Positions 1 to 7,649 of a DNA stretch of 50,112 nucleotides are shown one piece after another. Numbering within the stretch: the stretch's first letter is position 1; each line of letters starts with the position of its first letter. A program made the translations under genes and the position numbers. Source of the stretch: an uncultured Rhodospirillales bacterium (GTDB taxonomy: Bacteria > Pseudomonadota > Alphaproteobacteria > Azospirillales > Azospirillaceae); the NCBI GenBank assembly GCA_903931735.1, contig CAIZDL010000151.1, positions 1 through 50,112 of the forward strand. Direction: 5' to 3'. The notes under the pieces were generated by a model. It searched no databases. It was not told the DNA's origin and worked only from the letters and a program-made list of their open reading frames with translations.

Positions 1-48
1 CGTGAAGGGGTGGATTCACCCCTTCACGACCCACACTAAAATAAAAAG
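1..48. repeat. Palindromic intergenic repeat, copy C (cut by window edge)
   Basis: Bases 1-28 form a perfect 12-bp stem (CGTGAAGGGGTG) with a 4-base loop. The following bases up to about 38 resemble the repeat copies at 6637-6689 and 7551-7603. Shared blocks are GGGGTG, CCTTC.CGAC and a terminal CTA. An A-rich tail (AAATAAAAAGTTAG) runs into the stop codon of the STAS gene, and almost the same tail follows the copy at 7551. The element may also act as a transcription terminator for the minus-strand operon, but no T-run follows the stem inside the window. Confidence 0.55.
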
Positions 49-441
49 TTAGTTCGTCGTCCTGTGGGTAAAGAGTTCGGCGCGTGCCGAGGCGAAGTCG
101 CGGAAGATTGGCAGCCATTTGGTGATTCCGGCCAGCCGAAGCCGTTGCTCGGTCGCCTCGCGTGCGACGACAGCAAAGTTGGTGCCGCGTCTTTCACGAG
201 TGAGGCGAACCCAAAGCAGCAGCGAGTAAAGCGTCGCATCAAACATTAAAACATCTGTGAAATCAAGGGTGCAGCCGCCACTTAGCTCGCCAATGCAGGT
301 ATAAACAGCGCGAAGGGCGGGTTTGTCTTCGGCAACGATAATGCCGACAAAACGCAGGGCCTTTTCCTCGCCGTTTTGAATGAAGTCGCAGCGCAACCGC
401 TTGGTCGTCAGGATGATATCTTCGCAAAATTGATCTGTCAC
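49..441 (-). CDS. STAS-domain protein (anti-sigma factor antagonist-like)
   Basis: This 130-residue protein is a single STAS-type fold. The stretch at residues 58-105 (LDFTDVLMFDAT, then LLLWVRLTRERRGTNFAVV and LRLAGITKWLPIF) follows the SpoIIAA/RsbV pattern. In that family a strand ends in D-S/T, the Ser or Thr is phosphorylated, and a helix and a repeated LxLxGI segment follow. Here the usual phospho-serine position is Ala69 with Thr70 beside it, so classical phospho-switching is doubtful. The GTG start overlaps the TGA stop of the DUF58 gene (GTGA), which indicates translational coupling. It is the last gene of the minus-strand run. No sigma factor or anti-sigma kinase is nearby, so the partner is unknown. 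Confidence 0.7.
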   Translation of the reverse strand: MTDQFCEDIILTTKRLRCDFIQNGEEKALRFVGIIVAEDKPALRAVYTCIGELSGGCTLDFTDVLMFDATLYSLLLWVRLTRERRGTNFAVVAREATEQRLRLAGITKWLPIFRDFASARAELFTHRTTN

Positions 442-1310
442 GGCTGACTTAATGCTCCTTTAAGGGTAAGCAGGGCGGCTTCGGGGGGCCGGTCTGTGTG
501 ATGGATGTTGAAGCTCCAGCCTGCGGCGCGGGCGATGAAGGCCAACCCGGCGCGATGATCGGCTAGGCGGGCCATGTAGGCACTGCGCACCGCTTCCACT
601 CGCGGCACCAGCAGCGGGGCTTCGCCTTCAAAGCCGGTGAAGGCGACCCGGCCCGAGAAGGGCAGGGTCTCTTCTGCCTGGTCGAGGACCTGAAGCAAAT
701 GGCCGCGCACACCTTGGGCGGCCATTTGTTTGACCAGGCGTTCGATCTCGGGCAATGGCGAGAGAAAATCGCTCAGCAGCACCAAGCGGGCGTGGCGCGG
801 CAAGCCATCTGGCTCGGGCAGGCTTTGGGTGCGCCGGGGCAGCGTCGCCGCCAGCCGTTCAAAAGCGCGCTCACCGGTGTCTGGACGGGTCTGGGTGCCC
901 AAGACGGCCACCCGCTCCCCCGCCCGGATCAGCAGCAGGGTCAACGCCAGGAGCAGCACTTCGGCGTGGTCGCGCTTGCAACCGAGCATTGCTGCGGAGG
1001 AGCGATAATCCATCGATCCTGAGCGGTCCGCCCATACCCACACCGATTGCGCGGTGTCCCGCTCGGTTTCGCGGATATAGAGTGGCTGGGAGCGGGCCGA
1101 TTGGCGCCAATCGATCAGTGAGGCGGCATCACCGCTCTGGTAGCGTCGGAATTGCCAAAACCCCTCACCCCGTCCGGCGCGGCGCCGCCCGTGGCTTCCC
1201 GGCGCGACGGTGGCCGCCACCCGATAGGCCGCCACCAGCAGCGGCGGCAGGCGCGCCGCCAGCGCTTCAGCCCGGTGCCGGAGTTTTGTTGCTGGGGCGG
1301 TGGTGATCAC
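438..1310 (-). CDS. DUF58 domain-containing protein
   Basis: This 290-residue protein carries the DUF58 signature: R.Y..GD....IDW..SAR (about residues 55-75), then an ERE segment. It continues into a von Willebrand A-like core beginning VWADRSGSM, a DxSxS metal-site motif. Family members usually sit beside a MoxR AAA ATPase and are thought to act in assembly or maturation at the cell envelope. No MoxR gene is present here. The gene begins with GTG only three bases after the stop of the DegQ-type protease and overlaps the STAS gene by four bases, so the three are very likely co-translated. No signal peptide or membrane helix is visible, so it is probably cytoplasmic. Confidence 0.85.
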   Translation of the reverse strand: MITTAPATKLRHRAEALAARLPPLLVAAYRVAATVAPGSHGRRRAGRGEGFWQFRRYQSGDAASLIDWRQSARSQPLYIRETERDTAQSVWVWADRSGSMDYRSSAAMLGCKRDHAEVLLLALTLLLIRAGERVAVLGTQTRPDTGERAFERLAATLPRRTQSLPEPDGLPRHARLVLLSDFLSPLPEIERLVKQMAAQGVRGHLLQVLDQAEETLPFSGRVAFTGFEGEAPLLVPRVEAVRSAYMARLADHRAGLAFIARAAGWSFNIHHTDRPPEAALLTLKGALSQP

Positions 1311-1313
1311 GGC

Positions 1314-2393
1314 TCAGCGACCGATTCTCGCAAGGAGCATCTGTCGGGTGGAGCCGCGCAGCACTTCGAGCCGAACCTCGGTGCCCACCGGCAACAGGCC
1401 CACCCGGTTGCGCAAGTCCCCCGCAGTTCGAACCGGCTGCCCGTCGATGCCTGTCACGATGTCGCCCGGTCGCAAACCAGCCGACGCCGCCGGTGAGCCG
1501 GACAGCACTTTGGAAATAAGCGCGCCCTCGATGGCACCATCACCGCCGGCCGGGGTGTCGAAGGTATCGGCGAGATCGGGGGTGAGGTCCTGGATTTCCA
1601 CGCCAAGCCGGCCGCGCCGCACCTCGCCGTTGTCGGCCAACTGCCGGACCACCGCCTTGACCATGGCGCTGGGCACGGCAAAGCCAATGCCAACATTGCC
1701 ACCCGAAGGGCCGATGATCGCGGTGTTGATGCCAATCAGTTGGCCCTGAAAGTTGACCAGCGCCCCACCCGAATTGCCGGGATTGATCGAGGCGTCGGTT
1801 TGAATAAAATTTTCGTAGCCCTCGATCTTGAGGCCGCTCCGCCCCAGCGCGCTCACGATGCCAGCGGTCACGGTTTGACCAAGGCCGAAGGGATTACCGA
1901 TTGCGGCCACGAAATCACCAACCCGAAGCTGTTCGGAGTCGCCAATCGCCAGCGCGGTCAGGTTATCCGAGTCGATATGAAGCAGGGCAATGTCGGTGCC
2001 GGGGTCGGCGCCCACCAACTGCGCCCGAAAACGCCGCCGGTCCTTGAGCGTGACCATGATTTCGTCGGCACCCTTAACCACGTGGTTGTTGCTGACAACC
2101 AGCCCGCGCCCGGCATCGATAATCACCCCCGAGCCGGCGCTCATTTGCACCCGCTGTTGCGGGATGTCCTGCATATTGAAGAACTGGCGGAAAAACGGGT
2201 CTTGTAACAGTGGATTGTGCACTGTCGTGTGGGATTTCACCGCGATGTTCACCACCGCCGGTGTTACTTTTTCAAGCATTGGAGCGATGGAGAATCCGTC
2301 GGCGCCAGCAAGGGAAAACGCCGTTGCGGGCCAAGTCGCCAGCGCAATCAGCACCAAGCCAAACAAGCTCCCGACCACTCTTCGCACCCGCAT
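1314..2393 (-). CDS. DegQ/HtrA-family periplasmic serine endoprotease
   Basis: This is a trypsin-like HtrA protease of 359 residues with one PDZ domain. The N-terminus (MRVRR, then a hydrophobic stretch at residues 7-25) is a signal peptide or anchor. The triad is visible: His104 in SNNHVV, Asp134 in GTDIALL and Ser208 in GNSGG. The PDZ domain covers about residues 255-350 (GLRPGDIVTGIDGQPV). One PDZ instead of two makes it closer to DegS or short DegQ than to DegP. The start is the ATG with GGGAGG six bases upstream; a longer reading 12 codons earlier lacks this site. Its role is probably quality control of envelope proteins. It lies 68 bases after hisC and is tightly joined to the DUF58 gene. 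Confidence 0.9.
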   Translation of the reverse strand: MRVRRVVGSLFGLVLIALATWPATAFSLAGADGFSIAPMLEKVTPAVVNIAVKSHTTVHNPLLQDPFFRQFFNMQDIPQQRVQMSAGSGVIIDAGRGLVVSNNHVVKGADEIMVTLKDRRRFRAQLVGADPGTDIALLHIDSDNLTALAIGDSEQLRVGDFVAAIGNPFGLGQTVTAGIVSALGRSGLKIEGYENFIQTDASINPGNSGGALVNFQGQLIGINTAIIGPSGGNVGIGFAVPSAMVKAVVRQLADNGEVRRGRLGVEIQDLTPDLADTFDTPAGGDGAIEGALISKVLSGSPAASAGLRPGDIVTGIDGQPVRTAGDLRNRVGLLPVGTEVRLEVLRGSTRQMLLARIGR

Positions 2394-2461
2394 TCCCGCC
2401 TCCCGCACTGCAATTCTGCCGCAGCACAAAGGTGGGGAATTATCGGCGGCGGGTCAAGGGG

Positions 2462-3553
2462 CTAAGCGGTCAGCCTTGAATACCCTGCCAGCGCCTCAGC
2501 AACTTCGTGCATTTCGCTGGTGCGGCCAATGGTGATGCGCAGGCAGTGGGACAGTTTATAAACGCCCATTTGGCGCACCAGAATTCCCCGGTTTTTGAGA
2601 TAAAGGCGGGCCGATTCGGCGCTGCCCCAAGAGCTGAAATCCACCAGCACGAAGTTGCCGGCGCTGGGGTAAACGGTCAGCCCAAGAGCGGTTAACCGCG
2701 TCGTAAACCACTCCCGGCAAACTTGATTGTGCCGGCGGGCCGCATCAAGGAAGGGCAGATCGTCGAGAGCGGCGATGCCAGCGGCTTGGGCTGCGGCGTT
2801 GACGTTGAACGGCCCGCGCACCCGGTGTAACACGGCGGCGATCTGGGGCGGGCAATAGGCCCAGCCCAACCGCAACGCGGCAAGGGCGTAGAGCTTGGAG
2901 AAGGTGCGAACCATCACGACGTTGTTCGCGCCCCGCACCAGATTTTCTCCGGCGGTGTAGTCGTCGGCGTCGACAAATTCGGCGTAGGCGGCGTCGATCA
3001 CCAGCACGGCGTTGCCCGGCAGGCCGGCATGAAGCCGCGCCAATTCGGTTGCCGAAAGATAACTGCCGGTCGGATTGTTGGGGTTGGCCAAAAAGACGAT
3101 GCGGGTTCGGGGCGTCACCGCTGCCAGCAAGGCGTCGACGTTGGCGGTGAGGTTGGTTTCGGGCGCCGCCACCGGCGTTGCCCCAACTGTGCGTGCCGCA
3201 ATCGGGTACATCAAAAAGCCGTGGGCCGAATACAGCACCTCGTCGCCCGGGCCGGCATAAGCGCGGGTGATCAGGCTCAGCAATTCATCGGAGCCGGCGC
3301 CGGTCACGATGTGCCCGCCATCCAGGCCATGAACGCGGGCCAGCGCTTCAATCAACGCCGAGGAGCCGCCGTCGGGGTAGCGGTGCAGATCTCCCGCGAG
3401 CGCCTGATAGGCTGTGGCAGCGTTGGGGCTGGGGCCGAGCGCGCCTTCGTTGGAGGCCAGCCGAATCAACCGTTCGGCGCCATCCGACGTGGCTTCACCG
3501 CCAACATAGGGGGCGATATCGAGAATTCCGGGGCGCGGAGCCGGTGCGGTCAT
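2462..3553 (-). CDS. hisC: Histidinol-phosphate aminotransferase
   Basis: This is a fold-type I PLP aminotransferase of 363 residues. It converts imidazole-acetol phosphate and glutamate to histidinol phosphate; relatives also transaminate aromatic 2-oxo acids. Visible marks are LASNEGALGPSP near the N-terminus, ANPNNPTG (residues 156-163), the D187-Y190 cofactor region, the PLP lysine K220 in TFSKLYALAALR, and RITIGR near the C-terminus. The chosen ATG gives the normal length; an upstream in-frame extension would run through the tRNA-His gene and is rejected. It is read in the same direction as tRNA-His, whose 3' end lies 47 bases upstream. No other his gene is present, so a role as an aromatic aminotransferase is also possible. 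Confidence 0.93.
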   Translation of the reverse strand: MTAPAPRPGILDIAPYVGGEATSDGAERLIRLASNEGALGPSPNAATAYQALAGDLHRYPDGGSSALIEALARVHGLDGGHIVTGAGSDELLSLITRAYAGPGDEVLYSAHGFLMYPIAARTVGATPVAAPETNLTANVDALLAAVTPRTRIVFLANPNNPTGSYLSATELARLHAGLPGNAVLVIDAAYAEFVDADDYTAGENLVRGANNVVMVRTFSKLYALAALRLGWAYCPPQIAAVLHRVRGPFNVNAAAQAAGIAALDDLPFLDAARRHNQVCREWFTTRLTALGLTVYPSAGNFVLVDFSSWGSAESARLYLKNRGILVRQMGVYKLSHCLRITIGRTSEMHEVAEALAGYSRLTA

Positions 3554-3600
3554 TGCCGAACCACCAATGTGGAGGTGTGGGGGATGTGGAAAAAGGAGAA

Positions 3601-3678
3601 TGGGGCGACGGATGGGACTCGAACCCACGACCACTCGGACCACAACCGAGGGCTCTACCAAACTGAGCTACCGTCGCC
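3601..3678 (-). tRNA. tRNA-His (anticodon GTG)
   Basis: The minus strand folds as a complete cloverleaf: acceptor GCGACGG/CCGTCGC, D arm GCTC...GAGC, anticodon stem CTCGG/CCGAG around loop TTGTGGT, and T arm GTGGG-TTCGAGT-CCCAT. The anticodon is GTG. An extra 5' G pairs with discriminator C, which is the G-1:C73 identity pair of bacterial tRNA-His. The 3' CCA is encoded. Counting G-1 and CCA it is 78 bases. Confidence 0.98.
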
Positions 3679-3859
3679 GCAAGGAACGGCCGTGGTATGC
3701 CTCAATCCTCCGCGCTCGTCAAGAGCCGATATCTTCCGCGATCGAGCTTCATCTCGTGAGGCTGCACTCGGCATTGGCGCCTCGCCTTTGCAGGACCGGC
3801 CGTGCTCCGAAAGGCTTGGTGCGCCGGGGCATGATCGGCTATGGTCGCCGCCTTATCTT

Positions 3860-3885
3860 TTGAACAGCCACGATGACGTTATAAT
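3860..3885 (+). promoter_or_regulatory. Possible bioB promoter
   Basis: A perfect TATAAT lies at 3880-3885, four bases before the first bioB ATG. TTGAAC at 3860-3865 could be the -35 box, but the spacer is only 14 bases. If used, transcription would start near 3891-3893, giving a nearly leaderless message for the in-frame ATG at 3898. There is no Shine-Dalgarno before either ATG, which fits but does not prove this. Confidence 0.3.
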
Positions 3886-3888
3886 CCC

Positions 3889-4860
3889 ATGGTCCAAATG
3901 GAACCCTGTCCTGCTACGGCGCCGCGCGCTGATTGGACGGTAGACGAACTACTGGCGATTTATGAGACCCCGCTGCTCGATCTTATCGATCAGGCCAGCC
4001 GCGTGCATCGTCAGCACCACGATCCCCGCGCTATCCAGCGCGCCAGCCTGTTTTCAATCAAAACCGGGGGGTGCCCCGAGGATTGCGGCTATTGTCCGCA
4101 GTCGGCCCACCATGCCGAGGTTAAGCTCACCCGTGATAAAATCATGGACCCGGCCCAGGTGGTTGCGGCGGCTCGGGCGGCCAAGGCCGGCGGTGCCGCT
4201 CGTTTTTGCATGGGGGCCGCCTGGCGTGAGGTTCGCGATGGCACCGAGTTCGATGCCGTGGTCGAAATGGTGCGGGGTGTCGCTGGAATCGGCATGGAAT
4301 CTTGCGTTACCCTCGGGATGCTCAAACCTCATCAGGCCGAGCGCTTGGCCGAGGCGGGGCTGACCGCCTACAACCATAACCTCGATACCAGCCCCGAATT
4401 TTATGGCCGGGTGATCGGAACCCGCTCCTACCAGGACCGACTCGATACTCTGGCGGTGGTGCGTAAGGCCGGAATCAAGTTGTGTTGCGGCGGTATTATC
4501 GGCATGGGCGAAACCAATCGCGACCGCGCCGCGCTGATCCAGGTGCTTGCGGCCCAAACGCCTCACCCGGAAAGTGTGCCGATCAACACCCTCGTGCCGG
4601 TGCCGGGAACGCCGATGGCGTTGCGTCCGCCGGTCGAGGCGCTTGAGCTGGTGCGGATGGTCGCCACCGCCCGTATCGCAATGCCCGCCTCCCAAGTCCG
4701 GCTTTCCGCCGGGCGCCGGGATCTTTCGCCCGAGGCGCAGGTGTTGTGTTTCATCGCCGGCGCCAACTCGATTTTCGCGGGTGATCATCTGTTGACCACT
4801 CCCAATTGTGAGGAAGACGCCGACACCGCTCTGCTCCGGGCGGTCGGTGCCCACCCCTAG
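3889..4860 (+). CDS. bioB: Biotin synthase
   Basis: This radical SAM enzyme of 323 residues inserts sulfur into dethiobiotin. The CxxxCxxC cluster motif is C62-C66-C69 ([12 protein letters not shown]). Other BioB marks are YNHNLDT, ESC in the strand before [15 protein letters not shown], and the RLSAGR segment whose arginine bridges the [2Fe-2S] cluster. Length matches the family. No other biotin genes are nearby, so it stands apart from bioFDA. The start could be the first ATG or the one three codons later; neither has a ribosome-binding site. The biotin-dependent pyruvate carboxylase at 22.8-26.2 kb is an obvious consumer of the product. Confidence 0.96.
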   Translation: MVQMEPCPATAPRADWTVDELLAIYETPLLDLIDQASRVHRQHHDPRAIQRASLFSIKTGGCPEDCGYCPQSAHHAEVKLTRDKIMDPAQVVAAARAAKAGGAARFCMGAAWREVRDGTEFDAVVEMVRGVAGIGMESCVTLGMLKPHQAERLAEAGLTAYNHNLDTSPEFYGRVIGTRSYQDRLDTLAVVRKAGIKLCCGGIIGMGETNRDRAALIQVLAAQTPHPESVPINTLVPVPGTPMALRPPVEALELVRMVATARIAMPASQVRLSAGRRDLSPEAQVLCFIAGANSIFAGDHLLTTPNCEEDADTALLRAVGAHP

Positions 4861-4871
4861 GTCTCGCCCCT

Positions 4872-5663
4872 TTGAGTCATAAGCAAAAAGGCCCCGCCCG
4901 GGGTCCAAAAGGCCCTCGTACCGTCTGGTTGTTCGGGTTGCACCCGGTGGCGGCAGCATTGCTCAACCCTGCCCGCGAAGTGCGCCGCTTGCTGGCGACG
5001 CCAACCGGGTTGGAGGCGTTGGAAGGCATCCTCCACCAAGCCAAAGCCGAGGGGCTCAGCCGTCCGGTGCCGAATTCGGTTGGGCGGCCCGAGCTGGAAA
5101 AAATGCTGCCGGCCGGCGCCGTTCACCAGGGGGCTGCGGTGGAGGTGGACCCGTTGGAGGAGGTCGATCTCGAAGATATCACCGGCCTGCCCGAAGAGGA
5201 CCGTCCGGGTGCGGTGGTGGTCCTGGATCAGGTTACCGATCCCCACAATGTTGGCGCGGTCCTTCGGTCCGCCGCTGCTTTTGGGGCCGGAGCCGTAATC
5301 GTTACCGAGCGCAACGCCCCCGAGACCACCGGAACCCTGGCCAAAAGTGCCTCTGGTGCGGTGGATGCGATTCCGTTGATCCGGGTGACCAACCTTGCCC
5401 GCTCGCTCGGCGAGTTGCAGCAGGCCGGTTATTGGTGCGTTGGTCTCGATGAGCAGGGCAAGCGCACGTTGCCCGAGCTTAACCTTACCGGCAAAATCGC
5501 CATCGTGCTTGGGGCCGAGGGGACGGGCCTGCGCCGGTTGACCCAGGAGCGGTGCGACGAATTGGTTCGGCTGCCCACCGGCGGGGGACCAATCTCGACC
5601 CTCAATGTCTCGAACGCGGCGGCGGTCGCGCTTTACGAATGGGCACGCGCCCGCAAGCGCTGA
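4872..5663 (+). CDS. rlmB: 23S rRNA (guanosine-2'-O)-methyltransferase RlmB-like (SpoU/TrmH family)
   Basis: This is a SpoU-family SAM-dependent 2'-O-methyltransferase of 263 residues. An N-terminal substrate-binding domain (WLFGLHPVAAAL) precedes the knotted domain. The three SpoU motifs are present: DPHNVGAVLRSAAAFGA (motif 1), IVLGAEGTGLRRLT (motif 2) and LPTGGGPISTLNVSNAAAVALYE (motif 3, short form of the family pattern). RlmB methylates G2251 of E. coli 23S rRNA; other TrmH-type targets cannot be excluded. The start read here is TTG, 11 bases after the bioB stop, with no clear Shine-Dalgarno, so the exact start is uncertain. The 3' end overlaps the protease gene by 25 bases. Confidence 0.9.
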   Translation: MSHKQKGPARGPKGPRTVWLFGLHPVAAALLNPAREVRRLLATPTGLEALEGILHQAKAEGLSRPVPNSVGRPELEKMLPAGAVHQGAAVEVDPLEEVDLEDITGLPEEDRPGAVVVLDQVTDPHNVGAVLRSAAAFGAGAVIVTERNAPETTGTLAKSASGAVDAIPLIRVTNLARSLGELQQAGYWCVGLDEQGKRTLPELNLTGKIAIVLGAEGTGLRRLTQERCDELVRLPTGGGPISTLNVSNAAAVALYEWARARKR

Positions 5664-6640
5664 TCCTGCGGCTTTTGCTTCCGCTTCTTCTGCTGGTGTT
5701 GGGCAGCGGGGCAGGGGGCGCGGTTGCGGGCGAGCCTTTTGCGGTTAACGCCCTTGAATATCCCTGGAGCGCGATCGGCCGGCTTAATGTTGGCGGGCGC
5801 GGGCATTGCACCGGTGTGCTGGTGGGGGAGCGCCATGTTCTCACCGCGGCCCATTGTCTTTACGACAAACGGCAAAAGCGCTGGTTCCGGCCCGATGAGT
5901 TGCACTTTGTGGCCGGCTACCAGGGCAGCACCTTTCCGTTTCACGCGCGGGTCAAGGGGGCCACCCATGCCGACGATTATGGCTCACAGGCCCGGCCAGT
6001 CGCGGATAATGACTGGGGCCTGCTGGAGTTGGCGGCGCCAATTGGTCGCGGGGCGGGTTGGCTCGGTGTCTTGCCTCTAAGCGCCGCGACTCTGCCCACT
6101 TTGCGCCGGCCCGAGGTTGCGATCGTGCGGGCCGGTTACCGCGCCAACCGCGCCTATGTACTGACCATTGACCAAGGGTGCGAGCTTCGCGGTTTTTTTC
6201 AAAATAGCCGGTTGTTTATTCACGGCTGCGCGCCGGTTCAGGGCGATTCCGGCGGGCCGGTGTTGGCATTCGTGGATGGAGCGGTGCAGGTGATCGGCGT
6301 CACCACTCTTTTGCTATCCCGCTCGGGCGCGCTTTCCGGGGCGGCGATCTCAACGTCGGTTCTCACGCAAGGCCAGGAATGGCCCGTGGCGGCGGCGGAG
6401 ATCAAGGCCGAAGGGTTCACGCCCGCTCCTTTCGGCAACGCTCCGCCCCCCGGCGGTGCCGCCGCCTCCACTCCCGGAATGACGATAGCGCGGTTGTTGC
6501 GCATATCCATCGGTGATAGTTCTAAGAATGGCAACCGAGCACTGTCCTCAGCGATTGAAGCGGTTGAACACGCGCATGGGCTGCCGATTACCGGTGCGCC
6601 TTCACTCGGAGTGTTGGGGGTATTGCTCCGCGGGCGTTAG
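5639..6640 (+). CDS. Secreted trypsin-like (S1) serine protease
   Basis: This 333-residue exported protein has a clear signal peptide (residues 9-30, a leucine run ending in AGGAVAG) and a chymotrypsin-fold domain. The triad is His72 in LTAAHC, Asp125 in DNDWGLL and Ser204 in GDSGGP. Cys57/Cys73 and Cys181/Cys197 could form disulfides, which fits an extracytoplasmic location. No PDZ domain follows. The C-terminal part from about residue 260 is Ala/Pro-rich and unassigned. The ATG start lies inside the rlmB 3' end; earlier in-frame codons would spoil the signal peptide. It resembles the V8-like/glutamyl-endopeptidase group common in Alphaproteobacteria; the substrate is unknown. Confidence 0.85.
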   Translation: MGTRPQALILRLLLPLLLLVLGSGAGGAVAGEPFAVNALEYPWSAIGRLNVGGRGHCTGVLVGERHVLTAAHCLYDKRQKRWFRPDELHFVAGYQGSTFPFHARVKGATHADDYGSQARPVADNDWGLLELAAPIGRGAGWLGVLPLSAATLPTLRRPEVAIVRAGYRANRAYVLTIDQGCELRGFFQNSRLFIHGCAPVQGDSGGPVLAFVDGAVQVIGVTTLLLSRSGALSGAAISTSVLTQGQEWPVAAAEIKAEGFTPAPFGNAPPPGGAAASTPGMTIARLLRISIGDSSKNGNRALSSAIEAVEHAHGLPITGAPSLGVLGVLLRGR

Positions 6641-6689
6641 AGCGGATCATCGCTACGGGGTACATCCACCTTTTCGCGACCCGCTCTAA
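6637..6689 (+). repeat. Palindromic intergenic repeat, copy A
   Basis: The outer arms are TTAGAGCGG (6637-6645) and CCGCTCTAA (6681-6689), a perfect 9-bp inverted repeat. The interior matches the reverse complement of the copy at 7551-7603, with shared blocks GGGGT, CCAC, TTCGCGAC and CGCTCTA. About two thirds of aligned positions agree by eye. The left arm contains the stop codon of the protease gene. Confidence 0.65.
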
Positions 6690-6979
6690 GGCGCAGCTCT
6701 TAATTTCTTGCGCGCATTTCGGTTGCTTGATTCCTTTATGTCTAAAAACCCTGGACAGCAGGGTTTTGATGTGGTAGAGCTATTAGTTAACGGTGTCAGA
6801 AGACACTGTCGCTTTTGGAGAAGTCCAATGTCCGCAGACCCTAAGTCCGGCCAAGTGCTAGGCTTCGTCACCGGCAAGGCGCTCTCCCCGGCGTGGGGGG
6901 GTGCTACTCACGGCGCATCCCTGATATATCTCTGCTCCTTGGGAGCGGTTATGGCCCGCGAAAACGTGGGGGGTGTCGC
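6690..6979. other. Intergenic region upstream of the FlaG-like gene
   Basis: I see no convincing gene in these 290 bases. There is a hairpin at 6745-6767 (listed separately), a short GTGTC-AGAA-GACAC stem near 6794-6807, and a G7 run near 6895. A 92-codon frame on the plus strand overlaps the next start but has no recognisable protein features and no good start site. Confidence 0.5.
6745..6767 (+). terminator. Hairpin with flanking A/T runs
   Basis: AAAACCCTG and CAGGGTTTT form a perfect 9-bp stem around a 5-base loop. The A- and T-runs are part of the stem, which suits a bidirectional intrinsic terminator. It is 105 bases after the protease stop codon. Confidence 0.5.
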
Positions 6980-7396
6980 ATGGTAGACCTGAGCACAAGC
7001 ATCGGCATCACTCCGCACACCGCGGCTTATGCGGCCCCGACTCCGGCGCCAGCGCCAGCAGTCCCCGGGGCATCACAAGGTGTTCCACGAGTCGGCGCCG
7101 CCAATGGTTCGACCGCGCCCCCGACTCCGGCGGCTAGTCCCGCATCTGGGGCAACGCCCGCCGCGACGGCAGCCGCCGCCCGTCAGGCTCAAGGAGGAGC
7201 CGCTACCGCTACCGGAAAGCCCGAAAAGAGCGATATCACTGCCGGGTTCAACCCTTCGGTCACCATCGATCCCGATACTCACATCATGGTGATGACCATT
7301 CGCGCGCCGGACGGAGAGACCCTTCGTCAGATGCCGAACCAACATGAATTGGCCGCGTATAAGGCGAGCGCCGCCGAACAGAAGAAGTGTGTTTAG
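6980..7396 (+). CDS. FlaG-like protein with Ala/Pro-rich N-terminus
   Basis: This 138-residue protein has two parts. Residues 15-90 are low-complexity Ala/Pro/Thr, probably disordered. Residues about 95-138 (FNPSVTIDPDTHIMVMTIR, then GETLRQMPNQHELAAYK) follow the FlaG pattern of a two-strand hairpin, a (D/E)xxRQxP motif and a short helix. FlaG affects flagellar filament length in other bacteria. The match covers only the C-terminal motif, and no flagellar gene is near, so the function is tentative. The start has a G-rich sequence just upstream. The gene is bracketed by two copies of the palindromic repeat in inverted orientation, which suggests it may have moved as a unit. Confidence 0.55.
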   Translation: MVDLSTSIGITPHTAAYAAPTPAPAPAVPGASQGVPRVGAANGSTAPPTPAASPASGATPAATAAAARQAQGGAATATGKPEKSDITAGFNPSVTIDPDTHIMVMTIRAPDGETLRQMPNQHELAAYKASAAEQKKCV

Positions 7397-7550
7397 CGAG
7401 GCTCGCCTCCTGCTCCGAAAGGGGAAGGGGGCGGGCTTTTCGCGGTCGATTCCCGTCTTCTTGCTCAGGTTGCGGCCTTGCTTGGGCGCGGCCCAAAAGC
7501 GATTCGCTCCGGTGATTTCGCGGCGCGATTCGCTCCGTTGTTCCCGCCGC

Positions 7551-7603
7551 TAGAGCGAGTCGCGAAGGCGTGGGCTCACCCCAAGCGTGAAATCTGCTCT
7601 TAA
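7551..7603 (-). repeat. Palindromic intergenic repeat, copy B
   Basis: The ends are TAGAGC (7551) and GCTCTTAA (7596-7603). Reverse-complemented, it aligns with copy A over its full length and with copy C over about 38 bases. An A-rich tail (AAACAAAAAGTTAG) follows on the plus strand and joins it to the hairpin at 7612-7641; copy C has nearly the same tail. Confidence 0.65.
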
Positions 7604-7641
7604 AACAAAAAGTTAGAGCATGGATCGCACCATGCTCTAAC
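7602..7641 (-). terminator. Rho-independent terminator of etf-QO
   Basis: On the minus strand GTTAGAGCATGG pairs perfectly with CCATGCTCTAAC (12 bp, 6-base loop), and the stem is followed at once by a T-rich run (TTTTTGTTTT). It begins 8 bases after the etf-QO stop codon. The T-run is also the A-rich tail of the neighbouring repeat, so the terminator may derive from that element. Confidence 0.85.
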
Positions 7642-7649
7642 CCCGACGT

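Noticed and set aside
3554-3661. N-terminal extension of HisC
   Set aside because: The extension is translated from the tRNA-His gene and has no aminotransferase likeness.
3679-3888. BioR or BirA operator before bioB
   Set aside because: A TTATCTTTTGA string is present but the second half of the BioR palindrome is absent.
4054-4959. Long minus-strand open frame opposite bioB
   Set aside because: It is antisense to a certain gene in high-GC sequence and its translation has no recognisable fold or start site.
6708-6986. 92-codon frame between the protease and the FlaG-like gene
   Set aside because: No ribosome-binding site, no known features, and it contains two hairpins and most of the intergenic DNA.
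7499-7537. Two copies of GCGATTCGCTCCG 26 bases apart
   Set aside because: Short direct repeat in a gene-free stretch; no further copies and no link to a function.
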